Origin: JBOFWL01 sp051653605
GTDB taxonomy: Bacteria > Spirochaetota > Brevinematia > Brevinematales > Brevinemataceae
Length of the DNA stretch: 64,000 nucleotides
Assembly (NCBI GenBank): GCA_051653605.1
Contig: JBOFWL010000117.1
Span: 62,001-126,000, forward strand
Reading direction: 5' to 3'
This document shows, one piece after another, positions 43,786 through 52,456 of the stretch. Made by a program: the position numbers and the translations under genes. Below the pieces are notes generated by a model that saw only the letters and a program-made list of their open reading frames with translations, did no database searches and was not told the DNA's origin. Every line of letters starts with the position of its first letter. The stretch's first letter is position 1.

Positions 43786-44898
43786 ATGTTAAGTAATAAT
43801 ATTAGTATTAAAAACGTCAGTAAGTCGTATGGTGATAATCTTGTACTTGATAATATTTCACTCGAGATTAAATCTGGAGAATTTTTCTCCTTGTTAGGTC
43901 CATCAGGCTGTGGGAAAACAACTCTTCTTCGTATTATAGGAGGGTTTGCAGAGGCAGATAGTGGCTCCATATTTTTAGGAAATCAAGATATCTCAAGTGT
44001 AGCATCAAATCAGCGTCCTGTAAACACTATTTTCCAAAAGTATGCCCTTTTTCCTCATTTGTCAATCTATGAAAACATCGCTTTTTCTTTTCGAATTAAA
44101 AACATAGCTCAGGCAGAGTTTCATGAAAAAGTTCTTGAATATGCAAAGCTTGCTCGGCTTGAAAAGCATATTGATAAATTACCTTCACAACTTTCAGGTG
44201 GACAACAACAGCGTGTAGCCATTGCTCGCGCCCTTGCTAACGAACCTCGAGTGCTTCTTTTGGATGAACCACTTTCTGCACTTGATGCAAAACTTCGACA
44301 ACATATGCTCATCGAATTAGACCGTATTCATGATCAAGTAGGGATCACATTTATTTTGGTAACCCATGATCAAGAAGAAGCTTTAAGTATTTCAGATAAT
44401 ATTGCTGTTATGAATGAAGGGCACGTTTTACAGATGGGAACACCCATAGATCTCTATGAAACACCAGCAGATCCCTTTGTTGCAGACTTCATTGGGGAAA
44501 ACAATTTTATTACAGGAACAATCACTAAAATACTTGATGATACTCATGCCGAAATTGATACAGCTGCAGGCCCCTTAATTATTGAAACTGATGAAAAAAT
44601 TAAAGTAGGGCAAAAGGTAACCTTAACTATTCGCCCTGAAAAAATAGAGGTTCTTAAAAATAAACCCCAACTTCCTAATCAATGGCATAACTTGATAAAA
44701 GGTGTTGTTGCAGAGGTTATTTATGCAGGATTTCAAACTAAGTATTTTCTTAAAGTAGATGGTTTTGATAACTATATTAAAGCCTTTGAACAACATGATA
44801 TTTTCTTTCAAGATGGAACAGAAGTTGTTCACTGGAATGAGGTTGCATGGTTCCTATGGGACTCAGATGACTCTTATGTTGTAGAGGTATTAGACTAA
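43786..44898 (+). CDS. potA: Spermidine/putrescine ABC transporter ATPase
   Basis: 370 residues from ATG 43786 (AAGGA at good distance; an ATG six bases earlier is too near). Walker A GPSGCGKTT, signature LSGGQQQRVAIARAL, Walker B VLLLDEPLSALD, switch THDQEEAL, then a C-terminal TOBE domain (LTIRPEKIEVL) that regulates activity. Longer than simple ATPases, as usual for PotA. First gene of potABCD, with a one-base overlap to potB. Confidence 0.93.
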   Translation: MLSNNISIKNVSKSYGDNLVLDNISLEIKSGEFFSLLGPSGCGKTTLLRIIGGFAEADSGSIFLGNQDISSVASNQRPVNTIFQKYALFPHLSIYENIAFSFRIKNIAQAEFHEKVLEYAKLARLEKHIDKLPSQLSGGQQQRVAIARALANEPRVLLLDEPLSALDAKLRQHMLIELDRIHDQVGITFILVTHDQEEALSISDNIAVMNEGHVLQMGTPIDLYETPADPFVADFIGENNFITGTITKILDDTHAEIDTAAGPLIIETDEKIKVGQKVTLTIRPEKIEVLKNKPQLPNQWHNLIKGVVAEVIYAGFQTKYFLKVDGFDNYIKAFEQHDIFFQDGTEVVHWNEVAWFLWDSDDSYVVEVLD

Positions 44899-45839
44899 TG
44901 AAACAAAAAAGTATGCTTAATCGCTATGCTACTCCTTTTATTTTCTGGATGATTGCGTTCTTTTTCTTGCCTACATTATTAATTGTTATTGTATCTTTTA
45001 TGGATAATCAATCTTGGAAAGACCTAACAGCATTAATAGCAAAAACAGCTCCGGTTTTATACTCTAAAGGGCCTGTAGCAGCTTGGCCAATGTTTACTTC
45101 ATCTCCAGTATGGGGAAATATTCACTTTAATCTTGACGCTTATAAAGAGCTTTTAGAATCACGCGTATTGGTTACAACATGGAGAACTATTGTTATTTCT
45201 ACTGTTGCCTCAATTATTAGTGTTATACTTTCAGTTCCAGCAGCATATTATATGTCCCGATCACGCTATAAATCTTACTGGATTCTTCTGATCGCTTTAC
45301 CATTTTGGACAAATTTCTTATTAAGAGTTTATGCTTGGATTTCTATTTTAGGAAATCAAGGAGCTGTAAATTCATTCCTAATGAATTTAGGATGGATTAA
45401 ATCACCGCTACCGCTCTTATATAATAACTTTTCTGTGACTATGATATCCATATATGTAGCATTACCCTTTGCAATCATTCCAATTTATTCTGCTATTGAA
45501 AAATTCGATTTCTCTCTTTTAGAAGCTGCAGAAGACTTAGGTGCTACCACTAGACAATCTTTTTGGAAGGTCTTTTTCCCTGGTATTAAAAATGGGATCT
45601 ATTCTGCGGCAGCCTTTGTATTTATTAACACATTTGGTAATTATGCCGTGGCTAAGTTAGTTGGAGGTCAGGGGTCCTATGTGTTAGGAACTCTGGTCGC
45701 TCATAATGCAACTGTAGGACGAAATATGCCACTTGCAGCTTCTATATCTACAGTTATTAGTTTAGTTGCTCTTGTTGTAATGATGTGGGGCAATAAAGGA
45801 GCTGATAAAACTTCTTCAGGAGGAGCCAGTGCAACATAA
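44898..45839 (+). CDS. potB: Spermidine/putrescine ABC transporter permease PotB
   Basis: 313 residues, six membrane segments. The EAA loop AAEDLGATTRQSFWKVFFPG at about residue 215 docks with PotA. A larger-than-usual first periplasmic loop (about residues 40-85) is present. The start shares one base with the potA stop (TAATG), and the end overlaps potC by 11 bases. Confidence 0.92.
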   Translation: MKQKSMLNRYATPFIFWMIAFFFLPTLLIVIVSFMDNQSWKDLTALIAKTAPVLYSKGPVAAWPMFTSSPVWGNIHFNLDAYKELLESRVLVTTWRTIVISTVASIISVILSVPAAYYMSRSRYKSYWILLIALPFWTNFLLRVYAWISILGNQGAVNSFLMNLGWIKSPLPLLYNNFSVTMISIYVALPFAIIPIYSAIEKFDFSLLEAAEDLGATTRQSFWKVFFPGIKNGIYSAAAFVFINTFGNYAVAKLVGGQGSYVLGTLVAHNATVGRNMPLAASISTVISLVALVVMMWGNKGADKTSSGGASAT

Positions 45840-46611
45840 TCGAGTTAAAAAATATTCTCGCCTCTTCTTTATTTTTATCATATTCTTATTTTACCTACCT
45901 ATTTTAACAATGCTTATTTTTTCATTTAATGCAGGTAAAGGAACAACATGGGAAGGATTTAGTTTTCAATGGTATATGGATCTTTTTTCTAAATCAGGTC
46001 GTATTTGGGATGCATTTGGAAAAAGTTTGTTTGTTGCAGCCATTTCTTCTATAACATCAACATTTATTGGAACTGTTACAGCTTGGGCTATCTGGCATAA
46101 AACATATCGATTAAGAAATTTTCTACTGACACTTACATACCTCCCTCTTATGCTTCCAGAGCTTATCATAGGGATTTCTTTACTTTCATTTTTTGTAATT
46201 GTAAATATACCTCTTGGAATATGGGCAATTTTTATTGCTCATACTACATTTACAGTCCCTTTTGCTGTTATTTTAATGCTTTCTATTTTGGAAGATAGTG
46301 ATCTATCGGTATTAGAGGCTGCTAGAGACTTAGGTGCAAGTGAGTTTCAAGTATGGACGCGTGTGTTATTACCAATTCTAGCTCCAGGTCTTATAGCATC
46401 ATTTGTTCTTACAACTATGCTTTCCCTAGATGATTTTGCTATTACTTTCTTCGTATCAGGGCCAGGTGCAACAACGCTCCCTGTGTTTGTATACTCATCT
46501 ATTCGATTTGGTATTTCGCCTCCTATCAATGTTTTATCAGTTTTGGTAGTTGGTTTAACTTTCATCTTATTTACTTTAAATAGAAAATTAGGACGTTTAT
46601 TCCTCAAGTAA
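45829..46611 (+). CDS. potC: Spermidine/putrescine ABC transporter permease PotC
   Basis: 260 residues, GTG start with GGAGGAG inside the potB end. Six membrane segments and EAA loop EAARDLGASEFQVWTRVLLP; SLDDFAITFFVSGPG is the typical PotC/PotI segment. Partner of PotB in the membrane. Confidence 0.92.
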   Translation: MQHNRVKKYSRLFFIFIIFLFYLPILTMLIFSFNAGKGTTWEGFSFQWYMDLFSKSGRIWDAFGKSLFVAAISSITSTFIGTVTAWAIWHKTYRLRNFLLTLTYLPLMLPELIIGISLLSFFVIVNIPLGIWAIFIAHTTFTVPFAVILMLSILEDSDLSVLEAARDLGASEFQVWTRVLLPILAPGLIASFVLTTMLSLDDFAITFFVSGPGATTLPVFVYSSIRFGISPPINVLSVLVVGLTFILFTLNRKLGRLFLK

Positions 46612-46633
46612 TTGAGAAAAGGAGAGTGTTTTA

Positions 46634-47653
46634 ATGAAAAAAACATTATTGGTTTTGTTCTGTGCATTTATGGTGTCCGCATGTGGCCCTAAGCGCCCTG
46701 AGTTACGTATTTTCAACTGGATAGCATATATTCCAGAAGATATTTATCTTGATTTTGAAAAAGAGACAGGAATTCGTATCGTTGAAGATGCTGTTGGTTC
46801 AAACGAAGAGCTTTATGCAAAAGTAAGAAGTGCAGCAAATTATGATATTGTAGTCCCAGGTTTAAATTATGCTCCATTGATGATAGCAGAAGGTTTGGTA
46901 GATCCTTTTGATCCAGAGCTTGTTCCAAACTTTACCAATATTGATCCAAGTATTCTACAAAGATTACAGGCTGTAGATCCAGAGCACAAATATCTTGTTC
47001 CTTTTGCCTATGGGCCAACAGTTATTGCCTATGATACAAATATAGTATCAGAAGATATTACGGGGTTTGATATTTTTGAAAATCCTAAATATAAAGGGCA
47101 AATGAGTATGATGAATGATATGCGAGAATTAATGATTCCTGCATTGAAACTAAATGGCTACCCTATTAATTCTACAAATTCAAACGAATTAAAGGTTGCA
47201 GCAGATCAAATTAGAAGATGGAAGGCAAATATCCTCCGTTTTGACTCAGATAATTATCAGAAAGCATATGCTGATAGAGAAGTTGTTATTGTACACGGAT
47301 TTAGCGATGCTCTAAAATCGGCAATGAATGATGAAAAACGTCAATCAACAAAAATGATAGTTCCTAAAAATGGAGTTGCATACCTTGATAGTATGGTTAT
47401 CTTAAATCAAAGCCAAAACAAAGAGGCAGCAATGCAGTTTATGAATTTTATTCATCGCCCTGATATCTATGCTCGTTTAAACGATTATCATGGAACCCCT
47501 AATATTAATACTGCAGCACAAGATTTAAAGACAGAAGAAAGCTGGATTAGCCTTCAAGAGATTGAAAATTCAGATATTGAACTCTTAACGGATATAGGCG
47601 AGGAAGCTACTCGTATACAATCAAGAGTTTGGGAAGAAATATTGGCAGAATAG
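46634..47653 (+). CDS. potD: Spermidine/putrescine-binding lipoprotein PotD
   Basis: 339 residues. Lipoprotein signal with VSAC lipobox (Cys 17) instead of the cleaved signal of E. coli PotD. ELRIFNWIAYIPEDIYLDFEKET is the family opening; conserved FAYGPTVIAYDT and Trp/Asp residues of the polyamine cleft follow. It captures polyamines outside the membrane and delivers them to PotBC. Last gene of the operon, followed by a strong terminator. Confidence 0.92.
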   Translation: MKKTLLVLFCAFMVSACGPKRPELRIFNWIAYIPEDIYLDFEKETGIRIVEDAVGSNEELYAKVRSAANYDIVVPGLNYAPLMIAEGLVDPFDPELVPNFTNIDPSILQRLQAVDPEHKYLVPFAYGPTVIAYDTNIVSEDITGFDIFENPKYKGQMSMMNDMRELMIPALKLNGYPINSTNSNELKVAADQIRRWKANILRFDSDNYQKAYADREVVIVHGFSDALKSAMNDEKRQSTKMIVPKNGVAYLDSMVILNQSQNKEAAMQFMNFIHRPDIYARLNDYHGTPNINTAAQDLKTEESWISLQEIENSDIELLTDIGEEATRIQSRVWEEILAE

Positions 47654-47680
47654 CTATCATATTCTATTTTACTACCTATA

Positions 47681-47727
47681 AAAAATATGGTGAGAGGATT
47701 TATCTTCTCACCATATTTTTTTGATTT
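47681..47727 (+). terminator. Terminator of potABCD
   Basis: Stem AAATATGGTGAGA / TCTCACCATATTT followed by a T-run. Confidence 0.9.
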
Positions 47728-47758
47728 TTTTCTTTATTATAGGCATTAATGAGGAGCT

Positions 47759-47908
47759 CTATTTCTTCAATCGATGCAATCTGAAAAAATAAAATTTAAG
47801 ATCTTTTAGATACTGTTCCTTAATAATGTGAGGGCGTGTAGATACTAAGGCAGTAAAAAATCTAGCATAGAATAGGCTCCATAAATACTTTCTAATCTGA
47901 TTAGACAT
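47759..47908 (-). CDS. Small basic protein ORF (49 residues)
   Basis: ATG 47908 with AAGGAA eight bases before it and TAG at 47761-47759. It begins MSNQIRKYLWSLFYARF and ends FFRLHRLKK; net charge is strongly positive. A good promoter (47938-47966) faces it. It lies in the 309-base gap between potD and the 47963 gene, on the strand of the latter. No family recognised. It could be a real small protein or an RNA gene that happens to be open; the combination of promoter and ribosome site favours a gene. Confidence 0.5.
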   Translation of the reverse strand: MSNQIRKYLWSLFYARFFTALVSTRPHIIKEQYLKDLKFYFFRLHRLKK

Positions 47909-47937
47909 TGACAATTTCCTTATTATTTATATAAGAA

Positions 47938-47966
47938 AATATAAGAATGTTAGTATTAAAAGTCAA
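47938..47966 (-). promoter_or_regulatory. Promoter of the 49-residue ORF
   Basis: Minus strand TTGACT (47966-47961), 17-base spacer, TATATT (47943-47938), overlapping the stop of the gene upstream. Confidence 0.6.
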
Positions 47967-48694
47967 GAGTTTATAAAAAATTGATATACAAAAAAGACTT
48001 CTTCTGCGTTTTCACAAGGTGTTAAGCTTAATCGACCTTGACGATATATCATCATGCGTTTATTACACCACTTAAACTCTGCAAAAAGGGATGATATACG
48101 TTGTAAATGAATATTTTGATCTTGCTGGATTAACTCAACAAGATCATGAATGTTAGGAAATGAAATATCAGATGAGGTTACACTGCTTGTGTCTTCAGAA
48201 CAAGCAACGGAAACTAGATCACAACACTGACCCGTTCGAAAATATTGAGTATATCTAGTAGTAATTGGTAGACCAGAGATAGAAAGTGTTGGCTGATCAA
48301 ATAATTGAAGTTGAATAGATTCTATTTGTTTAAGAGGTATAATACCAAGACTGGCAGGATATAACATTTGAGGTATATCAATAATGCCCTCATCTGGAGA
48401 TTGGACCCACAATGATTGAGATGCTGTGTGAAGAATAATAAGAGGAATTTTAAATTCAGAAGCAGATTCTGCAACAAGGGAAGTAATACGAGATCCTCCA
48501 CACACAATAATTCCATCATAATCATTCCATGGAACATTATCCACAGTATCAAGGCGTAAGCTAAAAGAGAAATCTGAAATAGGGGCATCATAATATGAAG
48601 AATACAATGTATGTACAGTAGCAAAGTTTCTAATTTTTTGAGATAGAATTTTTATAGTATCTAAAGAACAGGCTGTTACTAGTAATATTTTCAT
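47963..48694 (-). CDS. Conserved-looking protein of unknown function, linked to PBP1A
   Basis: 243 residues, no signal peptide. It starts MKILLVTACSLDTIKIL, like an alpha/beta nucleotide-binding or hydrolase fold. YDGIIVCGGSRITSLVAESA and IPLIILHTASQSLWVQSP look like successive beta-alpha units, and the start and GLPITT are reminiscent of nucleosidase-like folds. I cannot assign a family. It shares one base (TAATG) with the PBP1A stop, so it is translated with the cell-wall synthase, which suggests an envelope or recycling role. Confidence 0.65.
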   Translation of the reverse strand: MKILLVTACSLDTIKILSQKIRNFATVHTLYSSYYDAPISDFSFSLRLDTVDNVPWNDYDGIIVCGGSRITSLVAESASEFKIPLIILHTASQSLWVQSPDEGIIDIPQMLYPASLGIIPLKQIESIQLQLFDQPTLSISGLPITTRYTQYFRTGQCCDLVSVACSEDTSSVTSSDISFPNIHDLVELIQQDQNIHLQRISSLFAEFKWCNKRMMIYRQGRLSLTPCENAEEVFFVYQFFINS

Positions 48695-51165
48695 TAAAGT
48701 CCTTGAGATAAATCAAAAGAAAGGTCAATATCGGTTTCAGGTGTAGTTGTATATGGATTATCTGTAGGAATATTTGCTTGCTGTGATAGAGTTGCTAAAT
48801 CAACTTGTTCTCCAGAAACTTGAAATTGCATTTGTTGATTTTCTGCTGCTCTCATTTGAGCAACTAACTCAGGACTACTATAAGTTTGAGGTTCTGTTCC
48901 TGGAAGAAAATATTCTAAATACCCATCAGGATCCTCTCCTGATGTTAATAAACCTGTATAAGAAGATACAAAAGCTGTTTTAATACCTTCTAAAGATTGG
49001 CGATATGTAAGTGGCCCTGGAGGTTCTATTGCTCCAACTTTTTTCATATAATTCATCCATATAGGGGCTACAACAACGGCGCTAGATCGGCTTTTCCCTA
49101 GAGTTTTTCGAGAGTCATCAAGGCCAATCCACACAACCGTGGCAAGTCTACTTGTAAAACCGGTGAACCAAGCATCTCCCCAATTTGAAGTTGTTCCTGT
49201 CTTTCCTCCAGAATTTACAGTTGGGAAACCAGCTGCTCGAGCAGCTCCAGATGCTGTACCTTTTTCCATAATATCATTTAATAAACTTTGCATGATCTTT
49301 GCAGTTCCCTCAGAGATTACTCTTTTTTGAGGAATAGCAGCATGTTGTGCCTGAAAATCATCTAATAATTGTCCATTTCTGTCATAAACTTTAAGAATAG
49401 CTATAGGTTCGATATTCATTCCTCCATTTGCAAATACAGAGTATGCTCGAGCCATTTCTAAGGGAGAAGCTATTCCCGTTCCTAATGCAGAAGCTAGATC
49501 TTGAGGTATACGCCGCCGTAATGATGTAGGATTTGCACCAAAAAAATCACCAATAGATTGTAAAACTGCATCAAAACCCATGGATTTAATCATTCGTTCC
49601 CAAATCTGAATTGTGACGATATTGACACTTCGTCGCAATGCTCGACGTACCGTCATAGCCCCTTGATAAGATCCATCATAATTTCTTGGAACCCAATCAG
49701 TTCCATTTGGTAGACGATAAGAAAGAATTTGATCATAGAAAATTTCAGAAGGAGTAATCAATTTGTTTTCAAGAGCTATTGCAAACTCTATAGGCTTAAA
49801 TGTTGATCCAACTTGACGATAAGCTTGTGTAGCACGATTGAATTGATTGGCAACACTATAGTTTCGACCACCAATCATGGATGTAATGTATCCATTAAAT
49901 GGATCCATTGATACGAGGGCGCCTTCGATCATATCTTCTTTGCGTGCAACCATACTATCAACGCTACCAATCTTTTGAGCTTCCCTATTAACTTTGTCCA
50001 TACCTAACATAAAGGACATCAGAGATAATAGATCGGAATCTTTAGCAGCCAAATTTCGGATCATATTTTTTGTTCGTCTATCTGCAAATGTAAAGCTATC
50101 AAGCCCAAATGCTAGGCTGGCTATATCTAATATATCTTCGTAATTATTTTTGATAACAGAGGAATTTCTAGCAAAATTAACAGAATAAATATCTTGTTCC
50201 CGAGCAAGAGCTGTTTCCATCTCGTTTACAGCAATTTTTTGATAGTCTAGATCAAGCGTTGTATGGACGACTAATCCTCCAGAATAAAGCTGCTCTTCAC
50301 CATAACGGGCTAAAAGTTGTTGGCGCACATATTCCGTAAAAAAGCCTGCAATTTCTTGTTCTCTATTCTGAATATTTTGATTTGCAGCGATAAAAGTAGT
50401 ATCATAGTTTTCCCACAGATAATTAAAAGCTTGATCTGCATCATTTTTAGTAATATAACCATTATTGGCCATTGCATTTAACACAACCCGATGCCTATCT
50501 TGAGCTGCTTTATAATTATTAATAGGAGAATATCTTGAAGGGGCTTGAGGCAAACCTGCTAAAAAAGAAGCTTCGGGGAGGGAGAGATCTTTTGCTGATT
50601 TTGCAAAATAGAAACGAGAGGCGGCCTCGATACCGTACTGGCCATGACCAAAGTAAATAAGATTGAAATAAAGCTCTAGAATTTCTTCTTTAGAGTATTT
50701 TTTTTCAATCTGTAGTGCATACCAAAATTCGATGATTTTACGCTGTACAGAGCGACTACTATCTGTGAATAACAACTTTGCGAGCTGTTGAGTTAAACCA
50801 GAGCCACCCCTGGCTCTGCGGCCTCGAAGAGGGTCGATTACGGCTCCCTGTATCATTGCAACAATATTAACGCCTTTATGGTAATAAAATCGACTATCTT
50901 CAGTAGCAATAATTGCTCGGACAAGATCTTGAGGAAGATCATTAAAGCTTACCAGATCTCTTTTTTCAAGATAATATTCTGTGACAAGCCGCCCTTTTAT
51001 ATCGTAGATCTTAGTTGGGACAGAATAATTGGAGTAGGTATCAAGTTTAGAGACATCTTTAAGATCTTTAAATGTAAGAATAACCCGTCCAATGAAAAGA
51101 CCTGTTCCTATTGTAAGTATACCTAAAAATGCAAGTAGCCAAATTTGCCATGCTTTAAGACTCAT
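48694..51165 (-). CDS. Penicillin-binding protein 1A (bifunctional transglycosylase/transpeptidase)
   Basis: 823 residues: N-terminal membrane anchor (WLLAFLGILTIGTGLFIG), GT51 glycosyltransferase (AIIATEDSRFYYHKGVN with catalytic Glu, then RGGSGLTQQLAKLLF), and a C-terminal transpeptidase with active-site GSTFKP, SVN (RRSVNIV) and KTGTT boxes. It polymerises and cross-links peptidoglycan at the outer face of the inner membrane. An Asp/Gln/Thr-rich tail of about 60 residues follows the catalytic domain. Co-transcribed with the unknown gene downstream. Confidence 0.93.
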   Translation of the reverse strand: MSLKAWQIWLLAFLGILTIGTGLFIGRVILTFKDLKDVSKLDTYSNYSVPTKIYDIKGRLVTEYYLEKRDLVSFNDLPQDLVRAIIATEDSRFYYHKGVNIVAMIQGAVIDPLRGRRARGGSGLTQQLAKLLFTDSSRSVQRKIIEFWYALQIEKKYSKEEILELYFNLIYFGHGQYGIEAASRFYFAKSAKDLSLPEASFLAGLPQAPSRYSPINNYKAAQDRHRVVLNAMANNGYITKNDADQAFNYLWENYDTTFIAANQNIQNREQEIAGFFTEYVRQQLLARYGEEQLYSGGLVVHTTLDLDYQKIAVNEMETALAREQDIYSVNFARNSSVIKNNYEDILDIASLAFGLDSFTFADRRTKNMIRNLAAKDSDLLSLMSFMLGMDKVNREAQKIGSVDSMVARKEDMIEGALVSMDPFNGYITSMIGGRNYSVANQFNRATQAYRQVGSTFKPIEFAIALENKLITPSEIFYDQILSYRLPNGTDWVPRNYDGSYQGAMTVRRALRRSVNIVTIQIWERMIKSMGFDAVLQSIGDFFGANPTSLRRRIPQDLASALGTGIASPLEMARAYSVFANGGMNIEPIAILKVYDRNGQLLDDFQAQHAAIPQKRVISEGTAKIMQSLLNDIMEKGTASGAARAAGFPTVNSGGKTGTTSNWGDAWFTGFTSRLATVVWIGLDDSRKTLGKSRSSAVVVAPIWMNYMKKVGAIEPPGPLTYRQSLEGIKTAFVSSYTGLLTSGEDPDGYLEYFLPGTEPQTYSSPELVAQMRAAENQQMQFQVSGEQVDLATLSQQANIPTDNPYTTTPETDIDLSFDLSQGL

Positions 51166-51230
51166 AATGCCAACCTAATTTTTAATGAGTTTTGTTGCTG
51201 TTTATTTGATATAAAAAGCATTATCGCTTG

Positions 51231-51259
51231 ATTTTATCACATTTCTAAGAAAAAAGCAA
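51231..51259 (-). promoter_or_regulatory. PBP1A promoter
   Basis: Minus strand TTGCTT (51259-51254), 17-base spacer, TAAAAT (51236-51231). Confidence 0.65.
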
Positions 51260-51294
51260 ATTCTTTCTTTTTCCATACAATGAAATAAACTGCC

Positions 51295-51323
51295 TTGATT
51301 TATTCAAAAATATGTTGTATCAT
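51295..51323 (+). promoter_or_regulatory. Promoter of the exported protein gene at 51351
   Basis: TTGATT (51295-51300), 17-base spacer, TATCAT (51318-51323). Confidence 0.6.
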
Positions 51324-51350
51324 GTCTAAAATGGAAATCAAGGATACTAA

Positions 51351-51977
51351 ATGTTTAATTTTTTTTTAATTTTCCCTTTGATTATGATTCTTCCCGTAAA
51401 TTTAAAAGCTCAAGAATCTTATCGAGAAATTCTAAAATCTTTTATAGAGTCAAAGATTTCTGTCTCAGGAGATAAAGATTGGTATCTCGAGGTAGAAGGC
51501 GTAAAGTTATCAAAGGAGCCTTTGAAAAAGGGGCTTGAGGTATTGGATCAAAAACTTAAAACAAGCACATTGTCAAAAAATGAAAAAAAAGAATTAAGAT
51601 CTCAATTTGTTCAAAATTATATAGATAGAATGGCAATTTTAATCTTAACTTACAAGGAATTTCTAGAAGAAACAGATTTAGACAGTATTTTTCTTGATTT
51701 TTTGGCTCAGTCGGCCACCCAAAAGTATATTGATCGCCAGTTAGCCAGTAATCCCGACGCCATAAAGCCAACAGAGGCTGATATAGATCAATATTACAAT
51801 CAAAATTCATCTAGATATCGTGGTTTAGGCTTATCTATGGCTCAAATTAGAGAGCTGGCAATGATGGAACTGTCTCAAACAAAAGCTCAAGCTTGGACAG
51901 AAAGAGAAATTATAAAGATTAGAACTCAGGCAAAAATACTAACAAATAAACAAGTTCAAAAAGAATTGGGTTTATAA
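51351..51977 (+). CDS. Exported SurA-N-like/foldase-type protein, no PPIase domain
   Basis: 208 residues with a signal peptide ending in LKAQ (about residue 21). The helical mature part (ELRSQFVQNYIDRMAILIL, then TEADIDQYYNQNSSRYRG) resembles the N-terminal chaperone domain and the 'EADIDAYYNQN' linker of SurA/PrsA proteins, but no rotamase domain follows. It may be a chaperone for outer-membrane or surface proteins. Its stop overlaps the end of recX on the other strand. Family assignment is moderate. Confidence 0.6.
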   Translation: MFNFFLIFPLIMILPVNLKAQESYREILKSFIESKISVSGDKDWYLEVEGVKLSKEPLKKGLEVLDQKLKTSTLSKNEKKELRSQFVQNYIDRMAILILTYKEFLEETDLDSIFLDFLAQSATQKYIDRQLASNPDAIKPTEADIDQYYNQNSSRYRGLGLSMAQIRELAMMELSQTKAQAWTEREIIKIRTQAKILTNKQVQKELGL

Positions 51978-52454
51978 TTGTTGTTTAAACTTATCTAGAG
52001 CTTTCTTGGCAGTAGAAAAACTAAATCCTTTACGCGCTAACTTTGCAAGGATTTTTTGGTCATCAGGCATCTCTCGATAAGAGGTGTATGTTTGTTCTAA
52101 AATATTTAAAATAACATCTTCCTCATTATAATCGTGCTCATCGCAATATGTTTGCAGAGTATCCTCGATTAAATGTGAGTCGTAACCTTTAAATAAAAGC
52201 TCTCTTTTTGCCCGAGAGAGGCCATAGCCTTTAATTTCTAAAAACTCTCTAACGGCAGCCTCTATCACTTTTGCATCTTGAATCAATCCATATTCTTTAA
52301 GTGTATTAATTGTTGTTGAAATCTGCTCTTCTGTTGCTTTAAGAGTTTTAAGTTTGGTTATCACCTCTTTTTCTGAACGCATACGATATTTGATATAATA
52401 TAGCGATTTATTTAGTAATTGTTCGGATGATAAAGACTTATTAGAGATGCGCAT
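51972..52454 (-). CDS. recX: Regulatory protein RecX
   Basis: About 160 residues from ATG 52454, two bases after the gpsA stop; an in-frame GTG at 52508 inside gpsA is also possible. Three-helix RecX repeats are seen: YYIKYRMRSEKEVITKLK, EYGLIQDAKVIEAAVREFLEIKGYGLSRAKRELLFKGY (in part), and ARKGFSFSTAKKALDKF. RecX binds RecA filaments and limits strand exchange. recA is not in the window; it is co-transcribed with gpsA instead. Confidence 0.82.
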   Translation of the reverse strand: MRISNKSLSSEQLLNKSLYYIKYRMRSEKEVITKLKTLKATEEQISTTINTLKEYGLIQDAKVIEAAVREFLEIKGYGLSRAKRELLFKGYDSHLIEDTLQTYCDEHDYNEEDVILNILEQTYTSYREMPDDQKILAKLARKGFSFSTAKKALDKFKQQL

Positions 52455-52456
52455 TC

